The notes: generated from the letters alone by a model not told the origin. 64,000 nucleotides of DNA from Chryseobacterium kimseyorum (GCF_025971945.1 NZ_JAPDHW010000007.1:150496-214495); one strand, 5' to 3'. Counted from the stretch's first letter, positions 7,077 to 16,591 are shown. Numbers and translations are program-made.

Positions 7077-9491
7077 TTATTTGAAGTTACAATTTTCGAA
7101 CCGATAATTTTCATCTTCAATATAAAAGTTGGCATTATCCCAGAACACATTATTTATTTTTGGTGAAAAATGTTCTTTTAACTTAATAATCGGCCGATCA
7201 TATTTTGTGACCTGATTTGTAGTGATATCTTCAGACATGAGATAAAAATTACCATAAAAAGTGGCAATAACCTGACTGTCTAAGATATAGTTTTCTTTGT
7301 CAATCTGTTTATAGAAATTAAGAAAATATTTTCCGTCAACTTCCTTGTAGGTTTGAATGATTTGATGAAATGTCTGCGAAGGATATTTAGAATTTTTATA
7401 CTGATGCATTTTTCTTGCGATACAATGTTCATAACGAATCACGGCAAATGTCTCAGTATCTATATAAATCGTTCCAGACGAAGCTTCCGGAGCAGGATAA
7501 CCATATCCTGTGGAATAAACTCCGGGAGAATTGTTGATGAAGTCAATTTGATACGCTTTCTTACCGTTATATTCGATGACTTTTTTGCTGGTTAAACTAT
7601 AAGATGAAGTTCGGTATAATACATTGGCTTTACTTAATATAACATCCCGATTAAGCTGTACCCACAAACTTCCAATACCGCTTTCTTTACTTCTTTCGGA
7701 ATTTTCTGTGTGGCTCTTGTACTGTAAAATTTCACCGAAAATATTTTTCTCAACATTATTGGAGCTGTTTATACCATCTTTATTAAAAATTTCGACTAAA
7801 GCTTCTTCGCTGTATTTTAAAATATCTTTTTCATTATAACGCTTGTCGCTTACATAAAATCTCTGATTGTAAGGTGTTTGGATGTAATTATGCTCAACAT
7901 TATTTTTAGCCTTTTCCAAAATTTCTGTTGCCGACAAAGCTTTCTGACTTTTTAAAACAATCTCTTCAATCTGCGTAGTTTTTTCGGTAGATAATTTTAA
8001 ATAAATATTGTTTTGAAATTTCAAAGATTCAACACCAATAGAATCATTTTGATAGCCAACTGCAGAAATTATGAGATAATCATTTACTGATGATGATTTC
8101 GAAATAGTGAATTCTCCCATTTCATTTGCAACGACACTCTTATTGTTTGACTTAAAGTAAATATCGGCATAGGCGATAGGCTTTTTTGTCTCTCCATCTA
8201 AAATTCTCCCTTTTATTTTGTTGGATTCCTTGATCTGAACGTTATTTTCATTAAGTTTTCTGTAAGAGATCATTTCCGGAACAAACATTTTTGGAATGTA
8301 ATAAATGCCGTCATATACATTTTTCCAGTTTAGTGAAATAGGAAGATAGCCTAAAGTTGACGTGTAAAATTCATCTTTAGAATAGGTTTTAAGATCAATC
8401 AAAACGGATGGACTTGCTTTAGAAAACAGATCATATTCCAAACTGTTTTGCGGAGGTGTCAGAATACGCGTTTCTTTGTCATGCATTCCCAAATAATTTC
8501 CGGAGTAAGAGGTGAAAGCTAAGGAGTACAGCAGATCTCTGTATTGCTTTTTTAAAATTCCACCGAATGGCAAAGCTTCATTTAATTCATTAATATTCTT
8601 AATCGTTTCTTCTAAGGTAACCTCATTATGGCCATTTAATTCTTTTTCTTGCTGATGAAGTTTTTTAAGATATTCAAGACTTACATCAGTAAGTTTAAAT
8701 GTACTTAGATTGTTGGCGATATGATAATTGGCTGCCCAAAGAATGAGTTTTTCATTTTGTAATTCTTTCTGGAGAAAAGTGAAGTTTTCTGCCATTTGCT
8801 GATCTCTTGGGTTCTGAACTGGAAAACTTTCACCATTCAATTTTTTCAGAGTGTAATCTATTTCAGACTTTGAACTTTTAAAAGTCTGCTCAATAACTTT
8901 TGTTTTAAAATCTTTATCCTTTATTGAAGCCAATGCTTTGAGGAATTGATCGTAGACAGAGTACATCCTCTCAATCTCAGTGTTATTATTTTTTAAATAT
9001 TCTAAATCCTGATAAATTAGAGTTTTATCAACAAGCTGATATTCTTTTTCAGAAAAGGAAATATTGTTTCTTCTGAAAACATCTTTTAAATCATTTAAAT
9101 AGTGTTGCTGAAAAATAGTGCCTTCCTGACAGTCAACGCCCAAGATTTTCATTTCCGGATTCTGTTTCACGTAAGATAGAAGTTCCTGAAAAGCTTTCGT
9201 TTCAGACCAGCTGGCAAAGATGCTTTGGTTGTAAGAACTGATATCCGGATTGGAATGATACAATTCCCATGCTTTAAAATTATCATAAAAACCAGCTTCA
9301 AATAAAATGGTTTTGAAGTGTTTTTCCTGATGTAGCTTTTTAATCAAATTTACTTTTTCATCAAACACCGCTCCGTCACCATGGGTAGGCTCGCCCAACA
9401 AAACGTATTGGTGGCTGTCCGTAATCTGTGCTTGAATTTTTATAGAAGAAAAGGTGGAGATCAGGACAATGGTTAAAATATTTTTCAGCAT
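7077..9491 (-). CDS. Secreted erythromycin-esterase-like domain fused to a carboxypeptidase-regulatory-like domain
   Basis: The 804-residue precursor has a signal peptide (residues 1-22, ending QAQ). Residues about 28-330 resemble the erythromycin esterase/EreA superfamily: LLGEPTHGDG with H37, LFEAGFYDN with E65, and LWAANYHIANN with H257. Residues about 426-500 are a carboxypeptidase-D regulatory-like beta sandwich (IKGRILDGETKKPIAYADIYF), common in Bacteroidota envelope proteins. The rest (about 510-800) is a beta-rich segment like those that follow such domains in GLPGLI-type or DUF5686-like proteins. Macrolide hydrolysis is not implied, since the superfamily has other substrates. The fusion is unusual. 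The next gene encodes a GLPGLI protein. Confidence 0.72.
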   Translation of the reverse strand: MLKNILTIVLISTFSSIKIQAQITDSHQYVLLGEPTHGDGAVFDEKVNLIKKLHQEKHFKTILFEAGFYDNFKAWELYHSNPDISSYNQSIFASWSETKAFQELLSYVKQNPEMKILGVDCQEGTIFQQHYLNDLKDVFRRNNISFSEKEYQLVDKTLIYQDLEYLKNNNTEIERMYSVYDQFLKALASIKDKDFKTKVIEQTFKSSKSEIDYTLKKLNGESFPVQNPRDQQMAENFTFLQKELQNEKLILWAANYHIANNLSTFKLTDVSLEYLKKLHQQEKELNGHNEVTLEETIKNINELNEALPFGGILKKQYRDLLYSLAFTSYSGNYLGMHDKETRILTPPQNSLEYDLFSKASPSVLIDLKTYSKDEFYTSTLGYLPISLNWKNVYDGIYYIPKMFVPEMISYRKLNENNVQIKESNKIKGRILDGETKKPIAYADIYFKSNNKSVVANEMGEFTISKSSSVNDYLIISAVGYQNDSIGVESLKFQNNIYLKLSTEKTTQIEEIVLKSQKALSATEILEKAKNNVEHNYIQTPYNQRFYVSDKRYNEKDILKYSEEALVEIFNKDGINSSNNVEKNIFGEILQYKSHTENSERSKESGIGSLWVQLNRDVILSKANVLYRTSSYSLTSKKVIEYNGKKAYQIDFINNSPGVYSTGYGYPAPEASSGTIYIDTETFAVIRYEHCIARKMHQYKNSKYPSQTFHQIIQTYKEVDGKYFLNFYKQIDKENYILDSQVIATFYGNFYLMSEDITTNQVTKYDRPIIKLKEHFSPKINNVFWDNANFYIEDENYRFENCNFK

Positions 9492-9576
9492 GAATTGTGT
9501 TTCAGATGTGTTTTAGTTAATATTCGTCATTATAACGATGAATGAGAATGTTTCATATCGTTACACTAAAAAAAAA

Positions 9577-10434
9577 CTATTCACAGGCATTTATTAATTC
9601 CACTGGGTTTTCAAAATTCTGTAAAAATAATTTCTGCTTTTTATCAAAATTTTCTTTGAATCCTCTGTCGCCAGGATTACCGTCAATACTCATACTGGTG
9701 ATCCATCCTTCATTGGAAGTATTTTGAAGTCCAAATATCGAAGAAGGTTGTTTTTTGTAATCTTCCCAAACTTTAGCCCATTTTGCAGACGAAGTTTTTA
9801 TTATGTTGTTTGTACCGAAGTTTCTTTCTGAAATATCATTTGTTTCTTTTGTGATCGATTTCATTTCGTAAATAAATTCGTTTTCGGAATCATTGAGTTT
9901 TAAAATCAATCCGGGCAATCCATGAAATTTATAAGGTCCGTCCTGAACGGGAATTTCTGTTGTGAACCAAGCAGTCCATTTTCGGCCGCCAAACTCAGTA
10001 CTTGCTTTTTGAACAGGATAGCTCAAATAAATATCCTTTTCAGAATTTATTTTCCACTCAAATGTACATTGGTTTTTTACGATGAAAAGTTTGTCGTAAA
10101 GCTGTTTTTCAAATAGAACTTCGTTGTTAATGTAATTTTTTAAAACAACATCGTTGAATTTTGACTGACCATATTTGTAGTCAAAGGATAGACTGCCCAA
10201 TCCTTTTTTCTTAAATTCTTTCAAAGCTATTGTTTTCGTCGAATCATTTTTAAATTTTATATAAGACAGAAATTCAGATGTTTTGTTGTCATGAATTAAT
10301 AAAGCAAAATCTTCCTGAAGATATTCAGATGCTTTTTTCTGCGGTTTCCATTTGAAATCATAGACTGCTTTGTAAGACTGTGCTGATATAAAAACAGACA
10401 AAAAGAAAGAGATAATACTGAATTTAATTTTCAT
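9577..10434 (-). CDS. GLPGLI family secreted protein
   Basis: The 285-residue precursor starts with a signal peptide (MKIKFSIISFFLSVFISAQS, cleavage near residue 19). The name-giving motif is visible in GPYKFHGLPGLILKLNDSENEFIYEMKSI at about residues 168-196, preceded by the usual WTAWFTTEIPVQDGP. The family is widespread in Bacteroidota and has no established biochemical function; it is expected in the periplasm or on the surface. It lies directly upstream of the esterase-like fusion gene on the same strand, so the two may act together. Confidence 0.88.
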   Translation of the reverse strand: MKIKFSIISFFLSVFISAQSYKAVYDFKWKPQKKASEYLQEDFALLIHDNKTSEFLSYIKFKNDSTKTIALKEFKKKGLGSLSFDYKYGQSKFNDVVLKNYINNEVLFEKQLYDKLFIVKNQCTFEWKINSEKDIYLSYPVQKASTEFGGRKWTAWFTTEIPVQDGPYKFHGLPGLILKLNDSENEFIYEMKSITKETNDISERNFGTNNIIKTSSAKWAKVWEDYKKQPSSIFGLQNTSNEGWITSMSIDGNPGDRGFKENFDKKQKLFLQNFENPVELINACE

Positions 10435-10466
10435 AGAAAGGTGATTTTTTCTGATGTGAATATAAA

Positions 10467-10496
10467 TAAAAACCCCGAAAAAATACTTTTCCGGGG
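10467..10496 (-). terminator. Intrinsic terminator after the gene at 10519
   Basis: On the minus strand CCCCG and CGGGG (10492-10496, 10473-10477) form the outer stem with an A/T-rich inner stem, followed by a T-run. Confidence 0.8.
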
Positions 10497-10518
10497 CAGT
10501 TATTGTAAGCTGTTAACT

Positions 10519-11331
10519 TTATTTTCTAGGCTTTTCTACTCCTATCCACGCTTCACCTTCTCTTTTCACCTGGCTTAGTGTGAACGTTTCAAAATCATCT
10601 GTTTTATATTCGATGTTGTCTACATTTCGCTCAAATGGCATGATGTAGAAGAAGTCTTTGTCTGTCTTGTCAGCTTTACTTCCTTTTTTCACAGTCGGCA
10701 TATATTTTTTCTCGAATTTGTATTTTGGTAAATACTGTTTCAGAGAAGCGTAAAATTTCTTGTCTTTTTCGTTTGGAATGATGTCAACGATTTTAAATTC
10801 GTCTTTTTTCTTGTCCACCCATAGATAATAGTTGGTTTCTTCCATTGTCTTCTTGTTTAAAGAAGCAAAACCGAAAAATTCTTTTGGTACAAGCTGTTTT
10901 ATTTTTTCTGCGTCAACTTTAGTGAAATATTCACCCTGAGAAGGATCTACATAAGTTTCCAAATTAAGCAGCAATACCTGATTGTTTTGGAAGTTTTTGT
11001 TTTTGAAATACTGGTCTAAAGATAATTCTGCAGTTTTTCTTAATTCTTTTCCTCTTTCATCCAATTTCTTTGTGGGGTTTTGAGGATTTACTTTTTTTAC
11101 AAAATTATATAAAACCACTGGCTTGATATCCGCAAGGTGAGGGAAGGTTTTCAATTGCTCAGCTTTTACCAACCAGTAATATTGCTGATAGTAATCGTCT
11201 TTATCAACGGGTTTTACACTTTTATAGGTAAGCGCAAGTTTTTTAGAATTAAGATATTTTCCATATTTACCTTGTCCAAAAGCGAAGCTTACAGATAGTA
11301 AAGCAAATAAAATAGTAATGTTTCTTTTCAT
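10519..11331 (-). CDS. Hypothetical secreted protein
   Basis: The 270-residue precursor has a clear signal peptide (MKRNITILFALLSVSFAFGQ, cleavage near residue 19). The mature protein is lysine-rich, with segments such as QQYYWLVKAEQLKTFPHLADIKPVVLYNFVKK, and ends VKREGEAWIGVEKPRK. I do not recognise a family. It is followed by its own terminator and stands apart from the GLPGLI gene downstream by 84 bases. It is likely to be an envelope or secreted protein; nothing more can be supported. Confidence 0.72.
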   Translation of the reverse strand: MKRNITILFALLSVSFAFGQGKYGKYLNSKKLALTYKSVKPVDKDDYYQQYYWLVKAEQLKTFPHLADIKPVVLYNFVKKVNPQNPTKKLDERGKELRKTAELSLDQYFKNKNFQNNQVLLLNLETYVDPSQGEYFTKVDAEKIKQLVPKEFFGFASLNKKTMEETNYYLWVDKKKDEFKIVDIIPNEKDKKFYASLKQYLPKYKFEKKYMPTVKKGSKADKTDKDFFYIMPFERNVDNIEYKTDDFETFTLSQVKREGEAWIGVEKPRK

Positions 11332-11432
11332 TTTACAACAATGATTATTTTAATTTTTCAAATATAATTATTTATTAGATAATAAGTTTAATACTTAGTT
11401 AAATTATCTAAATATTATTGATTTTATTGAAT

Positions 11433-11458
11433 AAAAAATCCTGTAAGAATACAGGATT
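11433..11458 (-). terminator. Intrinsic terminator after asnB
   Basis: AATCCTGTA (11437-11445) pairs with TACAGGATT (11450-11458). The T-run lies on the minus strand just beyond, 17 bases after the asnB stop. Confidence 0.82.
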
Positions 11459-11474
11459 GATAAATTTATTGATT

Positions 11475-13142
11475 TTAATAAGAAGTTTCATGTACTTTGA
11501 CGGCTCTTCCGCTGGGGTCATTCATTTTTTTAAACGCTTCGTCCCATTCTAAAGCTATCGGAGTGGAACATGCTACCGAAGGTACCGAAGGTACCGTAGC
11601 TGCTGCCGTTTCACTTGGGAAATGTTCTTCGAAAATAGTTCTGTAGCGGTACTCTTCTTTGTTTTGAGGAGTATTTAACGGAAATCTGAATTTTGCATTT
11701 GCCATCATTTCATCGGTTACATATTTTTCTGCAACATCTTTCAGAGTGTCAATCCAAGAGTATCCTACGCCGTCTGAGAACTGTTCTTTCTGTCTCCAGG
11801 CAATAGATTCGGGTAAAAGATCTTCAAAAGCTTTTCTCAAAACCCATTTTTCTATTTTTCCTTCTGCTTTATTGATCATTTTATCCTGTGGATTTACGTT
11901 CATCGCAACATCCATAAATTCCTTATCCAAAAACGGAACACGTCCTTCAATTCCCCAGCTCATCAAAGCTTTATTGGCTCTCAAACAGTCATATAAATGA
12001 AGTTTCCCAAGTTTTCTCACGGTTTCGTCATGGAATTCTTTGGCATTTGGAGCTTTATGGAAATATAAATATCCACCAAATAACTCGTCTGCGCCTTCAC
12101 CTGAAAGAACCATCTTAATTCCCATTGATTTAATCACTCTGGCCAAAAGGTACATCGGCGTGGAAGCTCTGATGGTTGTTACATCATACGTTTCCAAATG
12201 ATAAATAACATCTCGGATGGCATCAAGGCCTTCCTGAACGGTAAAGTTAACTTCATGATGAACCGATCCGATGTGTTCAGCTGCTTTTTTTGCGGCCGCT
12301 AAATCTGGTGAGCCCACCAATCCAACTGCAAAACTGTGTAATCTCGGGTACCATGCTTCCTGTGTGTCTCCACTTTCAACTCTCTGTCTTGCGTACTTTG
12401 CAGTCACTGCAGAAATAATGGAAGAGTCTAAACCTCCGGAAAGTAAAACTCCGTAAGGTACATCGCTCATCAACTGTCTGTGCACGGCATCCTCCAGTCC
12501 TTTTCTGATCGCTTGAATATCTGTAACGTTATCTTTTACCGCTTCAAAATCTTCCCAATCTCTTTTGTACCATTGTTGAAGTTCTGTTCCTTCAATATTA
12601 TAAACGTAATGTCCCGGAAGGAAAGTGTCAATCTTTTTGCAGACACCTTCCAACGCTTTCAGTTCAGAAGCGATATAGTAATTTCCATTTTTGTCCCAGC
12701 CTTGATAGAGTGGGCAGATTCCCATATGGTCACGGGCAATCAGATAGATGTCGTTTTCAATATCATAGAGTGCGAAAGCGAAAATACCGTTCAGCTTTTC
12801 AATAAAATCTTTTCCGTATTTTTGATACAGTGCTAAAATAACTTCGCAGTCAGACTGTGTTTGAAACTCATAATCTGGAAATTCTTCTTTCAGTTCGCGG
12901 TGATTGTAAATTTCACCATTTACCGCTAACACTATTTTGCCGTCCTTAGAAAATAAAGGCTGTTTTCCGGAAGTTGGATCAACGATGGCAAGTCTTTCAT
13001 GAGAAAATAATACTTTTTCATTTTGAAAGACACCACTCCAGTCCGGACCTCTATGACGGATTTTTTTAGACATTTCCAAGACCTGAGATCTTAATATTTC
13101 TGTTTGTTGTTTTGCATCAAACAAGCATACGATTCCACACAT
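11475..13142 (-). CDS. asnB: Glutamine-hydrolysing asparagine synthetase B
   Basis: The enzyme makes asparagine from aspartate, glutamine and ATP. The 555-residue protein begins MCGIVCLFD, so after methionine removal C2 is the glutaminase nucleophile; RHRGPDWSGV and the ERLAIVDP and NGEIYNH motifs complete the class II glutaminase domain. The synthetase half has the PP-loop LLSGGLDSSIISA (about residues 231-243) and SGEGADELFGGYLYF, then GIEGRVPFLDKEFM. The length matches E. coli AsnB (554). A terminator follows. The 319-bp upstream gap has no clean TAnnTTTG promoter. Confidence 0.95.
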   Translation of the reverse strand: MCGIVCLFDAKQQTEILRSQVLEMSKKIRHRGPDWSGVFQNEKVLFSHERLAIVDPTSGKQPLFSKDGKIVLAVNGEIYNHRELKEEFPDYEFQTQSDCEVILALYQKYGKDFIEKLNGIFAFALYDIENDIYLIARDHMGICPLYQGWDKNGNYYIASELKALEGVCKKIDTFLPGHYVYNIEGTELQQWYKRDWEDFEAVKDNVTDIQAIRKGLEDAVHRQLMSDVPYGVLLSGGLDSSIISAVTAKYARQRVESGDTQEAWYPRLHSFAVGLVGSPDLAAAKKAAEHIGSVHHEVNFTVQEGLDAIRDVIYHLETYDVTTIRASTPMYLLARVIKSMGIKMVLSGEGADELFGGYLYFHKAPNAKEFHDETVRKLGKLHLYDCLRANKALMSWGIEGRVPFLDKEFMDVAMNVNPQDKMINKAEGKIEKWVLRKAFEDLLPESIAWRQKEQFSDGVGYSWIDTLKDVAEKYVTDEMMANAKFRFPLNTPQNKEEYRYRTIFEEHFPSETAAATVPSVPSVACSTPIALEWDEAFKKMNDPSGRAVKVHETSY

Positions 13143-13461
13143 TTTATTTTTATTTGAAGCTAAATTACGAATTGTGCATAAAATTTAAAATAAAAATTTA
13201 ATTAAAGTTAATATTTTTAATCAATTCGTTTAAATTAAATAAAAATATCATTTTAGTCGGCGTTTTAGCTATATGATGGATTGATATTTTTCACACGCTT
13301 CAGTACAGTGTAAAATCCGTTGAAACAAAAAAAGTTGTAAAATATTGATCTATGATAATTAAATATCCAAATATTTTTCATTCCTTTGTTGCTCGAAATA
13401 ATTTTTTTTCATCATTTGTGTTTTTACCTCCTTGTAATAATATTGCAAGGAGGTTTTGTTT
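13143..13461. other. Intergenic region: plus-strand terminator and one ATGATGA box
   Basis: No supported gene lies here. The right end has a plus-oriented terminator (13427-13463). On the minus strand, TAAAAACACAAATGATGAA (13426-13408) matches 19 of 19 bases at 23385-23403. On the minus strand the box is preceded by AAGGAGG and could start an 18-codon ORF (MMKKNYFEQQRNEKYLDI), but this is not convincing as a gene. Confidence 0.5.
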
Positions 13462-13463
13462 TT
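13427..13463 (+). terminator. Intrinsic terminator with its T-run on the plus strand
   Basis: CCTCCTTG (13427-13434) pairs perfectly with CAAGGAGG (13446-13453), followed by TTTTGTTTTT. It faces the wrong way for both flanking minus-strand genes. It therefore either insulates against plus-strand transcription or ends an unannotated plus-strand RNA. Confidence 0.7.
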
Positions 13464-15126
13464 ACTCAGATCCAAGTAAAGCACCTGAAATATTCCATGC
13501 GCTGAAGCTGGTTCCTTCAGGTTCTCCCTGAGGAATTTTGACCTGAATCGTATGTTTTCCAGCTTTTAAATTTCCCAGCTGAATGTAATTTGGGTTGGTA
13601 ATGGTTCCCGGGCACCAGTTTGATCTGCTGAGGTCTGATGAAGAAAGTCCATCCGGAAAATTTCCCGATGCAGGATTATACAGACGGTAAGATCCGCAAT
13701 CGGTTCTCCACGGAGTAAATGAGAAAGTCATTTTTCCATCTAAATAAACAGAATTGGGTTTAGGAATAAATTCGTCACCATTTTCCCAGCCGCCGTGACC
13801 AGTTGTGATGTATCTTAATTGCGCATCTTTTAAATCTTTATTTAAAGTAAATTCTACAAATAATCCTTTGTCATTATTAAACATTGTCGCATAATCCTGT
13901 CCGGCCATTTCCATAATATTGGTCGTGTTAAACAGCGGAATTACTTTGTTATTTTTGTTGACCATCTGATCACTTTTGTGAATGGTAATGTCTAAACTTA
14001 TCTTGTGGCCGCCTTTGTCATAATTTCCTATGAAAGTTCCTACCCAGATTTCTTTTTCAGAAAGAGATGGTTTCAGTTCAGTAATGTCCTGTCGAAAAGG
14101 ACTCACCGTCTGCCATGTTTTATCTTTTAATTCTAAATTATTAAACTTATTGATTCCGAAAGCGGTGAAAAATCTCATCAGTTCTACCGTCGGCTGATAA
14201 TTTTCGTTTGAAATAATTCCAAAATACTGCTTCCCGTTTCCATTTTCATAAAGCGGCAGAGTCTTTACTCCTTTTTCTAATCCGTCAAAAAATGTCTGTG
14301 ATTTTTCTTCCGGAATGAAAAATACCGTTCCCGTTCTATCGTATGCATCACCATTGGATTGTTGTTTTAATTCCACAAAAACATTTTCACCCTGAGATAT
14401 TTTTGGAAATTTAATTTTCTTTAAAATAATCGTTCCGTTTGCAAATCTTTTGATGTTTTCATCAGATTTCGACTGGTCTGAGAAATTGATAATTTCATTT
14501 TCAAACACTTTTAATGTCGTAAATCTGCTTTTCCAGAGTAAATCTTTATAGCTTAAAAGATCGGTTGTAGTAGTAGGTCCATTAATGATATTTTCAATCC
14601 CGGATTTTTTGATTTTTTTGAGAGATGTGGCTGTCGTCGCAGAGTTTCCGTTTCGTTCGATTTCTAAAACTAAACCTAAATTTTGTCCGAGACTTGACGG
14701 CCCGCCTTTCAGTTTCAAATCATTAGTATACCAAACTTCAATGGTGTTTGAGTTGATTTTGGTAACTGCCTGCTTACAGGTGTAGCCCAAAATTTTCTTG
14801 GTTTTGCCGGTGAATTCAAAACTTTGTTTAGCAATTGCTTCCGAATCGGAAGTTGAGATGATTTCTCCCGGCTTTAAAAATCCATAAGAAACAATTGTGT
14901 TGGAAGGTTTTTCAATTTTGCTGATTTCAAATGGATATTCGTTTTTCTGCTCTTTTGTCTTCAGATTTAAAATGTAATTTTCACTGTCATTCAACCAAAC
15001 AATGGTTGGGTTTTGATTTGGCTGAACTTTTCCGTTGTAAGAACTTGTATATTGAATTTCGTAGGTCTGCGCGAAATTTAAAACTGATAAAACTGTGAAA
15101 AAACTGAGTAGTAATGATCTGATCAT
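13462..15126 (-). CDS. Secreted PNGase F-II-like peptide-N-glycosidase with an extra N-terminal domain
   Basis: PNGase F enzymes release N-glycans from glycoproteins by cleaving the Asn-GlcNAc amide bond. The 554-residue precursor has a signal peptide (residues 1-19). Residues about 21-200 form a GLPGLI-like domain (GGPSSLGQNLGLVLEIERN). From about 205 the PNGase F core follows: GDAYDRTGTVFF matches the CDEWDR segment of PNGase F, keeping the catalytic Asp (D263). TGHGGWENGDEFIP keeps the equivalent of Glu206 (E452), and NWCPG and SAWNISGALL near the end match the C-terminal domain. The position of PNGase F Glu118 appears to be Gly. About 62 kDa with an added N-terminal domain is the layout described for Elizabethkingia PNGase F-II. 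Confidence 0.75.
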   Translation of the reverse strand: MIRSLLLSFFTVLSVLNFAQTYEIQYTSSYNGKVQPNQNPTIVWLNDSENYILNLKTKEQKNEYPFEISKIEKPSNTIVSYGFLKPGEIISTSDSEAIAKQSFEFTGKTKKILGYTCKQAVTKINSNTIEVWYTNDLKLKGGPSSLGQNLGLVLEIERNGNSATTATSLKKIKKSGIENIINGPTTTTDLLSYKDLLWKSRFTTLKVFENEIINFSDQSKSDENIKRFANGTIILKKIKFPKISQGENVFVELKQQSNGDAYDRTGTVFFIPEEKSQTFFDGLEKGVKTLPLYENGNGKQYFGIISNENYQPTVELMRFFTAFGINKFNNLELKDKTWQTVSPFRQDITELKPSLSEKEIWVGTFIGNYDKGGHKISLDITIHKSDQMVNKNNKVIPLFNTTNIMEMAGQDYATMFNNDKGLFVEFTLNKDLKDAQLRYITTGHGGWENGDEFIPKPNSVYLDGKMTFSFTPWRTDCGSYRLYNPASGNFPDGLSSSDLSRSNWCPGTITNPNYIQLGNLKAGKHTIQVKIPQGEPEGTSFSAWNISGALLGSE

Positions 15127-15172
15127 GATATCTTGGTGGTTTTTACAAAGGTAAAGTTTTGATTTATTTAAT

Positions 15173-15202
15173 AAAAAAACTACTCCAAAAAATAGAGTAG
15201 TT
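15173..15202 (-). terminator. Intrinsic terminator after the rRNA methyltransferase gene
   Basis: AACTACTC (15178-15185) pairs with GAGTAGTT (15195-15202). The minus strand then runs into seven T. Confidence 0.82.
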
Positions 15203-15224
15203 TGTATGTCTTATTTGAAAAAAA

Positions 15225-16430
15225 TTAAGCTAATCTTTCAATCAAAGCCATGTAGAATCCGTCATATCCTTGGCTTGGCATTATCTTTTCGTCTTTGATT
15301 AATTTAAAATCAGGGTTGTTTTTCAAAAATTCTGCAACCTGTTCATTGTTTTCTGAAGGAAGAATAGAGCACGTTGCGTACACCATTTTTCCGCCTTTCT
15401 TAAGGATTTTAGAATAATCCTGGATGATCTGCTGCTGTTCTTTTTTAATTCTGTCGATGAACGCCTGATCGATTTTCCATTTACTGTCTGGGTTTCTTTT
15501 TAAAACTCCCAAACCAGAACACGGCGCATCAATCAAAAGTCGGTCTGCCTTCTCGTGAAGACGTTTAATTACTTTGTTGTCAGAAATTACCCTTGTTTCG
15601 ATATTGTGAGCTCCAGCTCTTTTTGCACGGCGCTTCAGCTCAGCCAATTTCCATTCGTAAATATCTAATGCGATAATCTGTCCTTTGTTGCCCATTAAAG
15701 CTGCTAAGTGAAGCGTTTTTCCACCTGCGCCAGCACATACGTCAACTACTCTCTGGCCTTCTTTTACATCAAGAAAATATCCTATTTTCTGAGACGTTGC
15801 ATCCTGAACTTCAAACAATCCGTCTTTAAAAGCACTCGTCAGAAAAACATTCTTTTTCTCTTCCAACTGCACAGCATCTGGATAGTTTTTTACGGTGTAA
15901 GCAACAACATTTTCATCGGCAAGATCAGAAATCAACTCTTTGGCGGAAGTTTTCAATGAATTTGCTCTTAAAACTGTCGGAGCCTGCTCGTTCAAAGCCT
16001 TCATTTCTTTTTCCCATATTGGTCCCAATTCTTTTTCCAAAGTTTCAGCCAACCATTCAGGAATAGAATGTTCGATAGATTTTGTAGGAACGGTTCCTTT
16101 TTTCAGTTTGGTCGTGATATCGGCAATTTTGATGCCTTCAAATTCTTCAAATCTTTTGTAGTTGGTTTTACTGTAAAGACAGTAGGCGACAATTAATTTA
16201 TAAACGTTGTTGGGTTTTACACTTTCGCCCATATAATATTCAAGGCGTCTTTTCCAACGGATAATGTTGTAGAAAATCTCCGAAACAACTGCTCTGTCCT
16301 GGCTTCCCCACTTTCTGTGAGCCTTTAAAAGTCTTTCGATTACTTTATCGGCATATTTATTTTTCTCAAAAAAGGTTTCTTGTAAAGCATCGTGAATTCC
16401 GATGGCCAAGTTTCTGTGTATTAATTCCAT
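15225..16430 (-). CDS. RsmB/NOP-family rRNA cytosine-5 methyltransferase
   Basis: The 401-residue protein has an N-terminal helical NusB-like part (residues 1-150) and a SAM-dependent methyltransferase core. Motif I is VVDVCAGAGGKTLHLAALM (about 228-246), motif IV DAPCSGLGVLKRNPDSKWKI with the first conserved cysteine, and motif VI YATCSILPSENNEQV with the catalytic cysteine. It should make m5C in rRNA, by analogy with E. coli RsmB at 16S C967. A -7-like element (TATTTTTG, minus strand 16463-16456) lies 25 bases before the start. The exact target may differ from RsmB, so no gene symbol is given. Confidence 0.87.
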   Translation of the reverse strand: MELIHRNLAIGIHDALQETFFEKNKYADKVIERLLKAHRKWGSQDRAVVSEIFYNIIRWKRRLEYYMGESVKPNNVYKLIVAYCLYSKTNYKRFEEFEGIKIADITTKLKKGTVPTKSIEHSIPEWLAETLEKELGPIWEKEMKALNEQAPTVLRANSLKTSAKELISDLADENVVAYTVKNYPDAVQLEEKKNVFLTSAFKDGLFEVQDATSQKIGYFLDVKEGQRVVDVCAGAGGKTLHLAALMGNKGQIIALDIYEWKLAELKRRAKRAGAHNIETRVISDNKVIKRLHEKADRLLIDAPCSGLGVLKRNPDSKWKIDQAFIDRIKKEQQQIIQDYSKILKKGGKMVYATCSILPSENNEQVAEFLKNNPDFKLIKDEKIMPSQGYDGFYMALIERLA

Positions 16431-16591
16431 TGTTGCAGTATGCTGTTTGAACTTGCAAAAATACGAATTTAAGTTGAGAGTTAGGAGCTTATACGTATGA
16501 GTTATATTAGTAGGAGACTTTGATTTAATTTTCCGGATTAAATCATTTTCAATTTAATATAAATTGATTTTTGATATTGTCTAACTTTCAG

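Noticed and set aside
7077..9491. Macrolide resistance gene
   Set aside because: Only the superfamily fold is supported. The protein is exported and fused to envelope domains, which does not match EreA or EreB.
13350..13455. An 18-codon gene with an AAGGAGG ribosome site on the minus strand
   Set aside because: The AAGGAGG is part of the terminator stem, Bacteroidota rarely use this signal, and the peptide has no recognisable feature.
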